Positions 20,741 through 31,879 of a stretch of 64,000 nt of DNA are shown one piece after another. Below the pieces are notes generated by a model, which saw only the letters and a list, made by a program, of their open reading frames with translations, did no database searches and was not told the DNA's origin. Source of the DNA: Plotosus lineatus (lineage: Eukaryota; Chordata; Actinopteri; Siluriformes; Plotosidae); contig CM045735.1 in NCBI GenBank assembly GCA_024760905.1, forward strand, positions 24,358,249 through 24,422,248, in the 5' to 3' direction. The position numbers were made by a program, and so were the translations under genes. Position 1 is the first letter of the stretch. Each line of letters starts with the position of its first letter.

Positions 20741-22650
20741 ACCTGGTGTACAGACTGACTGTAGATTATCTCTAAACCTTGCTCTGAGAATGGAGAACAT
20801 CTAACTTTGAAGTTGCAGCCATTTTGTTTACCCAGAAAACTGTTCATTTTTTTACAAACAAAATGGGCATAGTGCAATATAAATATAGACATAATTATAA
20901 TATAATATAATTTTATGCAATTTCGTTCATTGGGGTTATCTACTGATTTATTTGTTATCTTCTTCTTATTATCATCATCATCATTTTATTTTTATTACTT
21001 TTGTTGTTATTGTTGTATTGTTTGCTGGGTCTGTGTAAGGTCCTTTTAGATACAGAATTTGTATGTGTTTATTTTATAGCAGTTTGTGTGTTGTTAATTC
21101 TTTTCTGTTTTGACTCATTGAACAACCGCACAAGAATTCCTATGTGTGTAAAAAAACACAAATGGCTATTAAAAATCATGAATCATGAATCCATGCAATC
21201 ATTGGGAGAACATGCAAACTCTGCACAGAAATGTCCAAGCTTGGAAGCGAACCCAGGACCTTCTTGCTGTGAGGCGGATATGCTAACCACAACACCACCA
21301 TGCCGCCCTACAGAAAAAATTAATAATGCCTTTTTAATAGTGTTTTTTTGATTGGAGTGAGGTCAGATGAGAATGGCCAGATGGCCCAAATAACTGCTCG
21401 TTACAGCCATTATGAGCAGAAAACCATTTCAAGACACACAACCAGCTTTTTAAAGAGAATGAGCAGTTTAGCTGCTCCTGAGCAAACAGCAGATAACACC
21501 AGGTTCTTAACAGACAAGAACTGCACTATACCGAAACTAAACCAGACAAACAGTATCTGTTGTCTTTTTCCTCCCCAGTGTTACGGTCTACCTTCTATAG
21601 CTTATAGGCTCTTCTGTTTTTGGCTGTGATATACAACCTAATGCAGTTTTCTGTGTTGTGTTTCTGGAGATGCTTTTCTGCATGGGAGTACAAAGTGGTT
21701 ACTTGAGTTACCGTAGCCTAAAAGTTTAAAGCAGAAAGAAAGTGGGCCATTCTCTTCTGACCTCTCAACCACAACACGCTTACACCCCAGAATTCCCTTT
21801 CGCTCAACATGTTTTGTATCGTTCTCTTTAAACTTTATAGATTGGTGGCTGGGAAAATCCCAAGATCTGTCGTCACTTAAACAGTCAAGCTTGTCCAACA
21901 ACCATCTCAAAGTCAAACGCGCCACTTGTGTGATTTGTTTGGATAGATAACTTCATGAATAAGCAAGGATAGAGGTGTTCTTATTATAATAACTAGACGT
22001 GTTGATAAAGCTGAGCTTTAGAGCATAAAAAATACCACAGGGTTTCACTGACAGAACCATTTAATAAAATTTGTCAATCTCGAGTAATTAAAAAAGTAAC
22101 CCTGAAACAGGATCAAGGTGACCATACGCAAGCTCATCCTGTTCACAACTGATGGGGACCCATACATCAAATTTGATGACCATGTCATTTCCTTCCAAAG
22201 TTCATACACTAACAAATTGTTGAGACATGGATGAGACCCATTTCTATAGCTCCCACTCCTCTCACATTTGGTGGTGACAGGAGCTAATTAAACATTACTA
22301 TAGTGTACCTGGGTGATTTTAGGTGGTAAGTCTAAGGCAAGTTTTATTATTAACTCTGCTGTTGGTTTGTTGTGCTTACAGAGACACTTCGCTAGCTGTC
22401 AGCATTGTAATTTGCTGTGAAGCCGAAGTACACATTTTATGGCGGGTGTGCACTGTAGGATTTTGGATAGTCCCAGAGAAGATATCCAACTAAAAAGAAA
22501 TATGCGAATATCATTGGTCATGGCCCTAATACCGTTGACCTATGTTGCGCTGCAAGAAAGATTAAAAGATGGCTGCTATCCAACCTACATCCACTCACTA
22601 GCCAACCTACATCCACTCACTAGCCAATAGGAATACAAATTGAAATACAC
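20741..22650 (-). other. crebrf 5' intron with an inverted S3 SINE piece
   Basis: 21180-21310 is a 5' S3 SINE fragment on the minus strand (head GGCGGCATGGTGGTGTTGTG, B box GGGTTCGCTTCC). 22085-22225 is a low-copy repeat shared with 10655-10800. The rest shows nothing recognisable; the ORFs at 21001-21629 lack any family motif. Confidence 0.5.
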
Positions 22651-22654
22651 TGAT

Positions 22655-22960
22655 CAACACCCAGGGGGTTCAAGCCTCACTCACTACAGGTTGTCACTGC
22701 CCCCCACCCCCATCCCAGCGCAGCTAACTGGGTTACCAAAGCCCGGCCATGTCTCTCACTATCCATGGTGTGAGGCATGTAACAGAACCATTGCTGACTT
22801 TCGACAAGAGTAGGCTGCAAAGCTGTCAGTGTGTTTCCGCCCTGCGATGGCCTGACGAGCAGTCCAGGGTGTACTCATCCCCCGCCCGGAGTCGGCTGGG
22901 ATAAGCGCCAGCCTCCCTGCGACCCTAATTAGGATTAGGCAGTTACAGAAAATGAACTGA
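22655..22960 (+). mobile_element. SINE with S1 body but L2-type tail (family S2)
   Basis: The body CTAACTGGGTTACCAAAG, CATGTCTCTCACTATCCATG and CCATTGCTGACTTTCG is as in S1. After CAGTGTGTTTCC it switches to CCTGCGATGGCCTGACGAGC, GGAGTCGGCTGGGATAAGC and CCCTAATTAGGATTAG, an L2-like tail. The 5' end is degraded. Confidence 0.85.
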
Positions 22961-23144
22961 ACTGATCAACACAACACAGCCTTAACCTGGCAATTCTTGC
23001 TCAGCTTTGTTGCTCATGTATGCTACATCCTAGCGTTTTGCTTGCATTGTCAGGTGGCTCGAGCTGCTGTGACTGAGATGATACTGTCATCTCATACTCT
23101 CGACCAAGGTAATGTGATGGGTGGTCAGGTCCTTTCACATTGAA

Positions 23145-23345
23145 ACACGATGATGGCTTTGCAGCCTACTCTTGTTGAAAGTCAGCAATGGTTCTTTTAC
23201 ATGCCTCACACCATAGGCAGTGAGAGACGTGGCTGGCTGGCTGTACTGGGGGGACAGTGACAATCTTGTGGAGAATTGGACTCGAACCCTCAACCTTAGG
23301 ATCAGCGATCCAGTGCCCTATACCACTAGGCCATCACTGCCACTG
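23145..23345 (-). mobile_element. S1/S2-type SINE head and body, tail missing
   Basis: On the minus strand it has the box A region (CCTAGTGGTATAGGGC), B box GGTTCGAGTCC and the shared body. It ends within the body before the point where S1 and S2 tails diverge, so the subfamily cannot be assigned. Confidence 0.78.
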
Positions 23346-24254
23346 CATCCTAGTGTACAATTCACTAATTATTATCATTGTACAGTCTACAGTACATACA
23401 TTAGCATTGATGAAGTTTACTGGGTCCTATAATAACAAAGTAGCTTGGAATAAACTTATGAATGCTAAAATTTCACAATCTGGTGACACCTTTAAAAACT
23501 TGGGGAAACTTCCAGTTCCTGCTTTCTACTCTTTGAAACCATTCAAGTTTTTTCTGATGCAGTAAGCTGGTACAGTTAGTACTCCTTGTGTAACACAAGT
23601 GGGAGATTTAAACAACCAAACAAAATTACTGTATTATAAAACCTATTAAATGCATTGCTTGATATGCAGATAAAACCACTGGCCTTATCACAATATTCAT
23701 TACACAAACATATTCCTAATATGCACACATCTAATTTAGCAATACATGGCCGACTACATGGTTTCTTCCCCATAACTTTTACTGAAGTGTTAATGCTCAA
23801 AAGTAATACTGTGGAAAGTGTACTATTAAATGCATGTGGACTCTAATCGATTGATAATTGATTAAAGGTTTTAAATGGTCATTAAAATCAACTAACCTTG
23901 CACTTTGCCTCTCTGGGAATGTGTCTGCATTAAACATTTGGAGAGAATTTTCAAGAATTATAATTTTGTGATTAAATCAATACCCTTCCCCTGAACATTT
24001 TTGTGCCAATTTCATATTTGATAGCTAGAATCCAAATGTGCCCATCTGCTCACTAGAAGTGGAGTTATGTAAGGTTTGTGTTTGATTAGAATTAGAAACA
24101 CCAGTGAGTAAATCAAACACTGTAGTAATGTAGCATTGTAGAGATGTGCAATGTAAGCATGGGACCAGTTCTAACTACCAGTGCAATCTGGAGCATGAGC
24201 TACTCATTTCAGAGATCTCTGATTGCAATATGCAATGCTGCAGACCAATGATGA
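23346..24254 (-). other. crebrf 5' intron, nothing distinct
   Basis: AT-rich sequence with no recognisable repeat, gene or RNA. Confidence 0.45.
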
Positions 24255-24425
24255 TGATGATGATGATTTCCTTTCGGCTTCTCCCTTTTTTCAGGGGTCG
24301 CCATAGCGTTTGATTTGGCATAGGTTTTTACGTCGGATGCCCTTCCTGACACAACCCTTTTTAGTAAGGGACAGAAACAAGCTGACGTCTTTGCAGCTAC
24401 TCTTTACGAAGGTCAGCAATGCTGC
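24255..24425 (-). mobile_element. S1 SINE 3' part, inverted, with GAT-repeat tail
   Basis: A run of GAT at 24248-24266, then TTCCTTTCGGCTTCTCCC, GGGGTCGCCATAGCG and GGATGCCCTTCCTGACACAA: the reverse complement of the S1 3' half. The junction reads GGCGACCCCTGA, closer to the LINE tail than other S1 copies. Confidence 0.75.
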
Positions 24426-25325
24426 AGACCGATATTTACCAAAGTTCTATTGTTTGGTCACAGAGTCAGAGACAATAATTTTAATAAGCAAATAATTACA
24501 GCGTCGCCTCCTGGCTGCTGTTTCTCTTCATGTCACCACCCACGCAATGTTTACAAGAGGAAATGTTGATATATACTGTAAAGCCTCAAATCCTGCCACA
24601 TCTATCTGTGCGAAATGAAGCAACTCGCTTTTAATTGGCACGCTACAGTAACTGGAGTCTCTGCACCTTTAAATCTTAAATCTTAGTAAGATTCGCGTCT
24701 GATTCTGACCTACTCCACAACGCTGAATCAAACATGGGCCCAGAACGAAAACAAACGTCAACCAAACCCAAGCGCACTGCGCCAACGCCCACGCTTTCCA
24801 GCATTCTCATTGGATATCTGGATGCTTCTGCCCGCCTTCAACGCGTAACTGAGCGGTCAGACTGAATGTCAATCACAGACTACCGTAAATATCCTTCAAT
24901 CTACAAAGTGTGGTTGAGAACTCAGGAGCAACAAACAACACTCAGGCCTTCTCCTCGTTACGTAAATAAGTGGCTTATATAGACAATCAAGTATGATTTT
25001 TATATATTATTATCTCGTTATAAACACTATTTCCAGGTTATTTACACGCAAGTGGTAAATAAACATATGCTACATTTCCTTTACAACCGTGCAGCTAGAT
25101 GGCAAAAACAAAATCAAATATAATTGTCAATGTAAATAATTCCCGAATAATGTCGAAATAGCCTTTCTTCAATTAATTATATTATAGCATGACAAAGAGA
25201 TACACAAGACCAACTTTCGAGAGGTTCTGACACTGAGTTGTGTTGTGTTGTAGGGGGGCGTGTACCCAGACTAGTCTACAATACACTACTCACCCTCAAT
25301 ATATTAACCTTTACCTTCATCCTTT

Positions 25326-25375
<50 letters not shown>

Positions 25376-26072
25376 TGTGTGTGTAAACCCACCATAAGTA
25401 AATCAATCCTACCTACAAGGATGAATATAAGACATCTTCCACATATACATGGTTAATCTAGCCGTTAAAAGATCATACTAGCTTTATTCTGGGAAAACAT
25501 TATATTTTATTTCTTATTAATCATGATATCGCTTTAAACGCTTTATAGAAAGACTTGCCGAGGTAAACATGTTTACAGTTAAGTAATTTCTTCCTTCATG
25601 TGTAAATGTTATAACTTTATCGGACGGTATAAAGACCAAAACATGTTAAATTAGTACGTACAGAACGCCGAACCAGGTATTTGTCCGTCTTTAGCAATAC
25701 TAACCTTGGCAAAAAAAACCCTTCTAGAACAATTCAGCGACAGATGACAGTGATAGCAAACCAGCCACCATCAGAGATGTCCTTTAACTTCAACTGCAGA
25801 CAGATGTTTTAGAGTAACCTGGTACATTAAGAACATGAAACATACCAGATGACAAAAATACTACTCGAGTGGAGTGTTTGGTGCGGAACTAAAACTTGCT
25901 GTGCCGCTTTGATAACTATGGCCTCCGTCCCTCCCACTCCCTCTGTTAGCAGCAGCTAGCCGCTTATCACAACTTAGCTCCTAAGCTAACAGCAGAACAG
26001 TGTTGATATCCATTTATAACAACCACTTCGACGGTGTCTGTGACCTGAACTTCAGAGAAACGGCTTACCCAC
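24426..26072 (-). other. Intron/upstream region, contains a TA microsatellite
   Basis: 25329-25372 is a (TA)n run followed by GTGTGTGTG. 24740-24850 is more GC-rich with an ATTGG box (24806-24816) and could hold an alternative promoter. No exon was identified. Confidence 0.4.
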
Positions 26073-26215
26073 CTGTAATTAGGCTTTACACTTGACAAAA
26101 AAAGAGGCTTCTCGCTTCAGAAAGAGTCGTTTGTACAAGAACTTAAAATAAAATTTCCTCACAAATCCACGCTGTCGTCTGTCTCTCTGGTTTGTTTTGT
26201 TTATCTTCTTCCTGA
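26073..26215 (-). other. crebrf: Probable crebrf untranslated first exon
   Basis: On the minus strand, sequence downstream of the promoter-like region ends at a good donor, TTACAG then GTGGGTAAG (26073/26072). There is no long frame, as expected of a noncoding first exon; in mammals the CREBRF start codon is also in a downstream exon. This assignment rests on position and on the donor only. Confidence 0.4.
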
Positions 26216-26290
26216 CGGGTTCCTGGAAAGCGCGTGACTCCCTTGCCACGTGACCACACATCAACCAATCAGAGCGCTCCTTCGACTCAA
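26215..26290 (-). promoter_or_regulatory. crebrf: Candidate crebrf promoter: E-box and CCAAT
   Basis: Contains a palindromic E-box GCCACGTGACC (about 26245-26255), a CCAAT box (CAACCAATCAGAG, 26263-26275) and a GCGCGTGAC site near 26230. This is a compact promoter-like cluster where a minus-strand crebrf transcript should start. Activity is inferred. Confidence 0.5.
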
Positions 26291-26833
26291 AACTAGACCT
26301 CGGGCCATTTAAACCTCTTTATCCAGAACTGTTAGGAAATGAATACAACCATAACCAAGTCTAATCATGACTTTATTCTTAACATAAAAAACAGATATGT
26401 GCTGTGGGTTTGTATAATTTGAGAATAGCAGAAAAGGAAAGGACCAAGACTTATACTTTTCTCTTGCTTAAAAAATATGGCTTGAACTTTCAATATTCAA
26501 GAACTATAGTTAAGGTATGGAGCAAAATAACAAACCTCAGCTCCATATTCATATGAATGTAGTTTCTGATATGCATAGTCACTGTGTTTATTCGTGACAA
26601 CTCATGTCACAGAGAAAATCGTATTGAATACCACGTTAAAAGAGGCTAGGCCCAACCAGATTCATATTCCTTCTTATGTTGAGTTTGTAACACTAACAGC
26701 AGACATTGAAATTCACTATAATAGTCATCAAGCTTCTACATCAGTTATTTTGCCTTACATTTATACACATTGTTCTTTTGATTCATTCACAATACATATC
26801 AATACTTGAACATTCAGGTGTCTGAATGGGTAC

Positions 26834-27618
26834 ACAGTAGGCCCTGTTTTTCTCGATGGTTCAGTTCCGGCCCTTTCCGCAGATCATGAAAATCCGCGAG
26901 TTATTGACGCAGTCTTAAAACCTGATGCATGATATTACATGCGCTAAAATATGCTTAACTGGGTTATCAAAGGCGGGCCATGTCTCTCACTGTCTGGTGG
27001 GAGGCATGTAAAAGAACCATTGCTGACGTTCTGCAAAGCCGTCAGCGTGTTTCTGTCCCTTGCTAAAAGGGTTGTGAAAGGAAGGGTATCCGACGTAAAA
27101 ACCTCTGCCAAATCAAATGTGCGAATCAAATGATTTGCTGTGGCGACTCCCGAGAAAATGGAAAAAGCTGAAAGGAAGAAAGAAAACACATTCTATAGAC
27201 AGTCTTACTCATTAATACAATGATAATGTAGTAAAATGTAGTAATGATTAAATAAAAACTTTTTAATTTCGTACTGTGACAATATTTATAAATAAATAAA
27301 GCGCTTAGGCTCTTTACCAGAAGCTTGAGAAGATGCAGGACATTTGACTGGCATCATAGGGCTTAAATAATCATTAAAAACACACTAAAAAATTTACTTC
27401 GCAATTCAAGCAATCACGTTGATAACTTGTGCGTGAAGGAGAAAAAAAAAAAAAGAGGTGTACACATCATCTGCAACCAATCAACTGCAGGGAGAAACAA
27501 AAGCTCTCAGCCATTGTCTAAATTTGAATCATGTGCCAGTTACTTCCGGGTTTGTTGCCAATCCGCGAGTATGTGGGGGCGTGGGTGCTGAACCATGAAT
27601 GCTCAAGGGCCAACTGCA
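26834..27618. mobile_element. MITE-like element (CAGTAGGCCCT termini), copy 2
   Basis: The left end CAGTAGGCCCTGTTTTTCTC with ATGGTTCAGTTCC mirrors the right end GTGCTGAACCATGAATGC, CAAGGGCCAACTG. The interior repeats the sequence at 8047-8140 and 9850-10100. An S1 SINE (26952-27185) is inserted in it. No coding capacity. Confidence 0.68.
26952..27185 (+). mobile_element. S1 SINE, 5'-truncated
   Basis: Starts at AACTGGGTTATCAAAGGCGG and ends GGAAAAAGCTGAAAGGAAG. It lacks the tRNA-like head and lies inside the MITE at 26834-27618. Confidence 0.82.
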
Positions 27619-28184
27619 TGTCGAAGATGAAACAAGTGCAAGATTTCACCAGTGGGCAGGGCAACTATCATCAGTGTTTCTATTGGGCTGGTCTGCAGTG
27701 CCACACCACAGTGAGTGCTTGAATCTGCCCAGGTCCCTGGGCTACATGCCAGGTAAAAGGTAAAGTCTACTGGGCTTTACACCCAAGCCTAGTGGCTCAT
27801 CAGGCCATGACCCTTCACTTCATGCATGCCAGGCCCTTCACTAAATAACAGCATCTACTACTCCAAAGATGGAAAGAAAACCTTAAGCCACCACAATGAG
27901 GCTTTGTCATATGTGAGTTCCAAAATTACCAGTTAACCAGATTCTAATATATAACGAGCATTCATATGGCAATTGTCGATCCATATTTTATCACGGTTCT
28001 CATCAAACTAATACTGTATATAATTTGATAAATTGATCTACATTAAAATAAAGTAGAATGTACAAAATCTTATTCTATTTTACAATGAGCTTGTGGATTC
28101 TAAAGAATGTTGCCGATTTCAGTTTATGCCTGTATTCAGGTATAAAATAGTTTTGACACATGTTCTTGCACAACTTGCAAACAT
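27619..28184. other. Spacer between crebrf and the atp6v0e1 relic
   Basis: 27760-27830 shares a GGGCTTTACACCCAAGCC-type block with 52965-53025. The rest is AT-rich without features; 28080-28184 may be former 3' UTR of atp6v0e1. Confidence 0.45.
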
Positions 28185-28277
28185 CTATGACCAGTGATGC
28201 CAGAGGTACCAAATGGAGTCAATGCTCAGTGTGGGTCCAGAGAGTCAGTTTAGCTGTGCCAGGATTGTTATAACCAG

Positions 28278-30035
28278 CTATAAAGAAAAATAAAAACAGA
28301 CAAAAGTAATCAAAAACAATAATTTCAAAAGGAGGAATACACAGTCAGGCTCTGTCACTGCACAGCCCCTGCCAAAATCCCCCATTTCTGGGATTCTAAA
28401 TAACTGAAAAATCATATTTTTGTGATGGTTACCCCTTTAATACAAACATAGATGAAATAGCCAACCACTCAACATTCAGTATTAGCCTTCATAACACAAA
28501 TAATCTACATTAGAGTATGAGCGTTAAAGAGGACGTTCAGTCATGCCAGAAATTACAAGAAGACAATGATGAGCCAGAATTCCTTGAGGACTCCTTTGGC
28601 AAACATTTTGCTATGCCTGCCTCAGACGCTAAATATTACCAAAATAGTTCATGGGCCATCCTTTAAACAGCATTATCTACAATAGAAAAGCTCATGATAG
28701 AAGTACTCTTTGCACCTGCAAAATAGTTTGGAAATTAAGGGCAATTAGATGAATGTCAAAAGCCACACCCCATTTACGCTGCTTTTATGTACAGACATTC
28801 ATTCTTTAAACTCACAATTATCTGTTCTTCTGCATACAATGAGGCGCCTTCCCAAGTACAGTTCTAAACTAGGATTCTGGGACTGATCAGTCACTGAATT
28901 ACTGCAATGATATAAATTGTGTGCAGCTGTTTTTACAATTAGAGCAACACAATAGTACAGTCACACAAAGAAATGGCCTCCACTAATGAGTTGCTACATT
29001 ATCAAAATGGAGCAAGGATGTGCTACTTGTTTCTGATGTTTCTTGGATTCACTTGTATAAGGAAGACTGTCCTCCTTTCTTTTTATAAGAATATATTTTG
29101 TACGTGCAGCCTAAGTAATCTACTTTTTTGTCAAAATAATGTCAGCATATGGAAGAACAGACCGGACAACAGAGTGTGAAATAGCATAGTGGCATTACTT
29201 AATTACATTACTAGAGCTGTCAAAGCCCAAGAGCAATTACATCATTAATTTGTCAATCTACAGACTCCAATCCCTGTGGCTATACACCATTATTATTCCA
29301 AGTGGATAATGCTAATGCTGGAATCAGAATGACAGTTTGTCAGTCACTTGGAGAAAGTGCCCTAATGATTATACATTATAATAAAAATAAATAAATAAAT
29401 ACTATAAAAGAAATTTGTTTCAGATTTTTATTTCCACAGAGCATAAATGAACACCTTTATAGAGCGGTTTACTTAGACTGTACATCAGGTCAGCTCAGGT
29501 ATGAGGGCATGCCCCGGGACGGCACTTTGCACACGGTCGTCCCCGCGATTGGTTCCAGCCCCTAGGATCCCGAACGGACAGGATCCGGTGTGCTGGGTCC
29601 GAAGGCGGGAAACGTAAACGGAAAACGGGAAACTGTACATCCATATAGTATATACTAAACTCAAAATCAGTTACCCTGAACAGATGACAACACCTTGCCC
29701 CACTTGAAGTAGAGCTCGCCTGAACTCCTCTATCGTGGCTAAAATATGTAAATATAAACTCTACAAATCTTGTTTTTGTTTGGCTTTCTTTGTTTTCATG
29801 TTGCATAAATTTAACATAGAGAGTTAAAGAGCTCTTCTGCACACACCTGTGCTTGGAGTTCACCTGTCTATTATGTTGAGAAAGTAAGAAATGTAGAAGA
29901 AATAAACCATAAAATGTAGGTAATTGACAATACAAATTTTATCTTAATATGGTTTGTTTTGTTTATGTTCCCATGTAGTATGTACTAAAACATTTGTGCA
30001 CCTCTGTCTCTTTGGATGTCACTGTACTCAACCAA
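28278..30035 (-). other. Intron 2 of the atp6v0e1 relic, first part
   Basis: Mostly unique AT-rich sequence. 29495-29640 is a GC-rich island-like block (CCCCGGGACGG, CCCCGCGATTGG) of unknown origin; the 146-codon minus-strand frame across it has no recognisable motif. Confidence 0.4.
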
Positions 30036-30375
30036 GGAAGTGAGGGCCTATTGGTAAAAGGTGCTGGATCACTGATCCTAAGGTTGGGCGTTCAAGTGCC
30101 ACTATCCACAGGTTGTCACTGTCCCCCATGGTGCAGCTAACTGGGTTATCAAAGGCCAGCCATGTCTCTCACTGTCTATAGTGTGAGGCATGTAAAAGAA
30201 CCATTGCTGACTTTCGCCAGGAGTAGGCTGCAAAGCCATCAGCGTGTTTCCACCCTGCGATGGCCTGATGAGCTGTCCAGGGTGTACTCTGCCCTTGCCC
30301 GGAGTCGGCAGGGATGGGCGCCAGCCTCCCCGTGATCCTAATTAAGATTAAGCGGTTGCAGAAAATGAATGAATG
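30036..30375 (+). mobile_element. Full S2 SINE (S1 head and body, L2-type tail)
   Basis: Head TATTGGTAAAAGGTGCTGG with a decayed B box (GCGTTCAAGTGCC), shared body through CATCAGCGTGTTTCC, then CCTGCGATGGCCTGATGAGC, GGAGTCGGCAGGGATGGGC, CCTAATTAAGATTAAGCGG and the tail GAAAATGAATGAATG. It is the clearest plus-strand S2 copy. Confidence 0.9.
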
Positions 30376-30692
30376 TACTCAACTCTCCCCTCGACCTTCT
30401 ATCCCATGGACTATTAGCGACAGCCACCTTGAATACGGTGCATACTTATTTTAAGTATAAGACCATATTATGTTCTTCGAGCAGAACTGTCAGAAAGCCA
30501 TCTCAAGTTAAAGTTTTTTATTTAATCCCCTTGAGAAAAGCACTGGTTCTCACAGCAGGCTTGAACAAAACACGTTTTATTTTCTGAACAGGTTTTGGCA
30601 GAGTTGACGAGGAGAAAATACAAACCGCTGCCTGTAGCGCCGCCTGTGGCTGATTAGCAGTAAAACCAAAAGTCAGGTTATTTATAGAGTGA

Positions 30693-30962
30693 CTGTCCTC
30701 CCCAGTGCGGCTAACTGGGTTATCAAAGGCGGGCCATGTCTCTCACTGTCTATGGTGAGAGGCATGTAAAAGAACCATTGCTGACTTTCGTAAAGAGTAG
30801 GCTGCAAAGTCGTCAGCGTGTTTCTGTCCCTTGTTAAAAAGGGTTGTGACAGGAAGGGCATCCGACGTAAAAACCTCTGCCAAATCAAATGTGCGAATCA
30901 GATGATTCGCTGTGGCGACTCCCGAGTAAAAGGAAAAAAGCCGAAAGGAAGACAGACAGACA
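30693..30962 (+). mobile_element. S1 SINE, head missing
   Basis: Begins at CCCAGTGCGGCTAACTGGG and runs through the S1 body and RTE-type tail (GATGATTCGCTGTGGCGACT, AAAGCCGAAAGGAAGACAG) to (ACAG)n. It is very close to the copy at 12625-12980. Confidence 0.88.
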
Positions 30963-31458
30963 GAGCTGTGTAGAGTTTCGGCAAACTTTATATATTCTGC
31001 TGCTGATCAGAACTACAACATTTTACGTGATTCAATTTTAGTCACATGAAAAAGGGATTAATAATTCAATTCAAAATTCAATTTAATTCAAAGGGAGAAA
31101 ATACTTACAACAAATAGCAGCAGATTGCAGTCAGGACCAGCATGGTCACAATAACACTACAGAAAAATGGATACACGGTATCACGTGATTTCACTCATTA
31201 ATAATTCCCAAAATGTCTGTTTCTCTCACGACAGGCTGTGATCACTTAAGGGCTCTTTTAAGTAATCTTCTGAGATAAACATGACCAAGTTTTTTGAGTT
31301 TCTTGGTTAGAAAGGCTGCTCGGTCCCTTGGGAATAAACAACGGCTCCACCAACAAACACCCAAAATAATGTAACTACAGATATTGTGGTATAGCGAAGT
31401 AATGATCAACCATTATGCTCCGATAGTGCGCGTATTTAAATCCTTGACTGAAACATGA

Positions 31459-31460
31459 TT

Positions 31461-31492
<32 letters not shown>

Positions 31493-31500
31493 GAAAAGAA
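31459..31500. repeat. Poly-T/poly-A tract
   Basis: A run of T followed by a run of A (about 34 bases of A) between the atp6v0e1 relic's start and its promoter. Confidence 0.9.
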
Positions 31501-31529
31501 AGAAAAAATAGATTGCACACAAAGAAAAA

Positions 31530-31645
31530 CGTAAACCAGGAAGTGATTCATTCAGCAGTGCCAAACGGAAACCCGCCTCCGTCCTGTGCCGGGATTGGCT
31601 GGGAGTACAACTGGAGAAGGCGGGGCCTACTGGAATATGGGTGAA
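31530..31645 (-). promoter_or_regulatory. Housekeeping-type promoter of the atp6v0e1 relic
   Basis: On the minus strand it has a GC box (GGCGGGGCC, 31619-31627), a CCAAT box (ATTGG at 31594-31598), a second GC-rich site (ACCCGCCTCC, 31571-31580) and an ETS site (CAGGAAGTGA, 31537-31546), just upstream of the relic's ATG at 31411-31413. The sites look intact even though the gene is broken. Confidence 0.6.
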
Positions 31646-31879
31646 GGAGGGTGACGCTCTATTCTCGTATGATCCAAAAGGAAAGTCTCATCAGCATCCC
31701 AAAAGTCCCATAATGTGCTATTCTGTAACCTGTAATAATTATCTTGGGCGCATAAGTCTCACGGAATTAACAGTGTCCACATAAGATGAGTGCATTATTG
31801 TCTAATGTCCAGAAGATAACTTCTGAAGGTTGGTGCATATTACAGCCAACGCTGGGTCTAGGTAGCCGGACCATTGCAG

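Larger units (their letters stand above)
28185..31413 (-). pseudogene. atp6v0e1: Decayed atp6v0e1 (V-ATPase V0 subunit e), three exons
   Basis: Subunit e is an 81-residue, two-helix membrane protein of the V0 proton-channel sector. Exon 1 (31413-31316) reads MVDHYFAIP, then in shifted frames ISVVTLFWVFVGGAV and FIPKGPS. Exon 2 (31156-31109) reads VIVTMLVLTAICCYL and keeps good splice sites (CTGTAG, GTAAGT). Exon 3 (28277-28185) reads ITILAQLN, stop, then LSGPTLSIDSIWYLWHHWS. Human has PKGPNRGVIITMLV and [20 protein letters not shown] in these places. Lesions: a shift leading to TAG in exon 1, a 5-base loss at the Val-Pro-Trp block, loss of the exon 1 splice donor, a 1-base loss early in exon 3, and TGA replacing Pro. 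Introns are retained, so it is an unprocessed relic. It sits upstream of crebrf in the same orientation as in human. Confidence 0.82.

Noticed and set aside
26245..26275. CCACG and CCAAT near each other, like an ER-stress response element in a UPR-linked gene
   Set aside because: The order and spacing are wrong: CCACG precedes CCAAT on the same strand with 14 bases between, while the element needs CCAAT, nine bases, CCACG.
28185..28277. TGA followed by CTC in atp6v0e1 exon 3 as programmed stop readthrough
   Set aside because: The exon also has a one-base deletion before the stop, and exon 1 has frame and splice lesions, so decay explains it better.
29495..29935. 146-codon minus-strand frame
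   Set aside because: No domain, no splice context and no similarity that I recognise; half of it crosses a GC-rich noncoding block.
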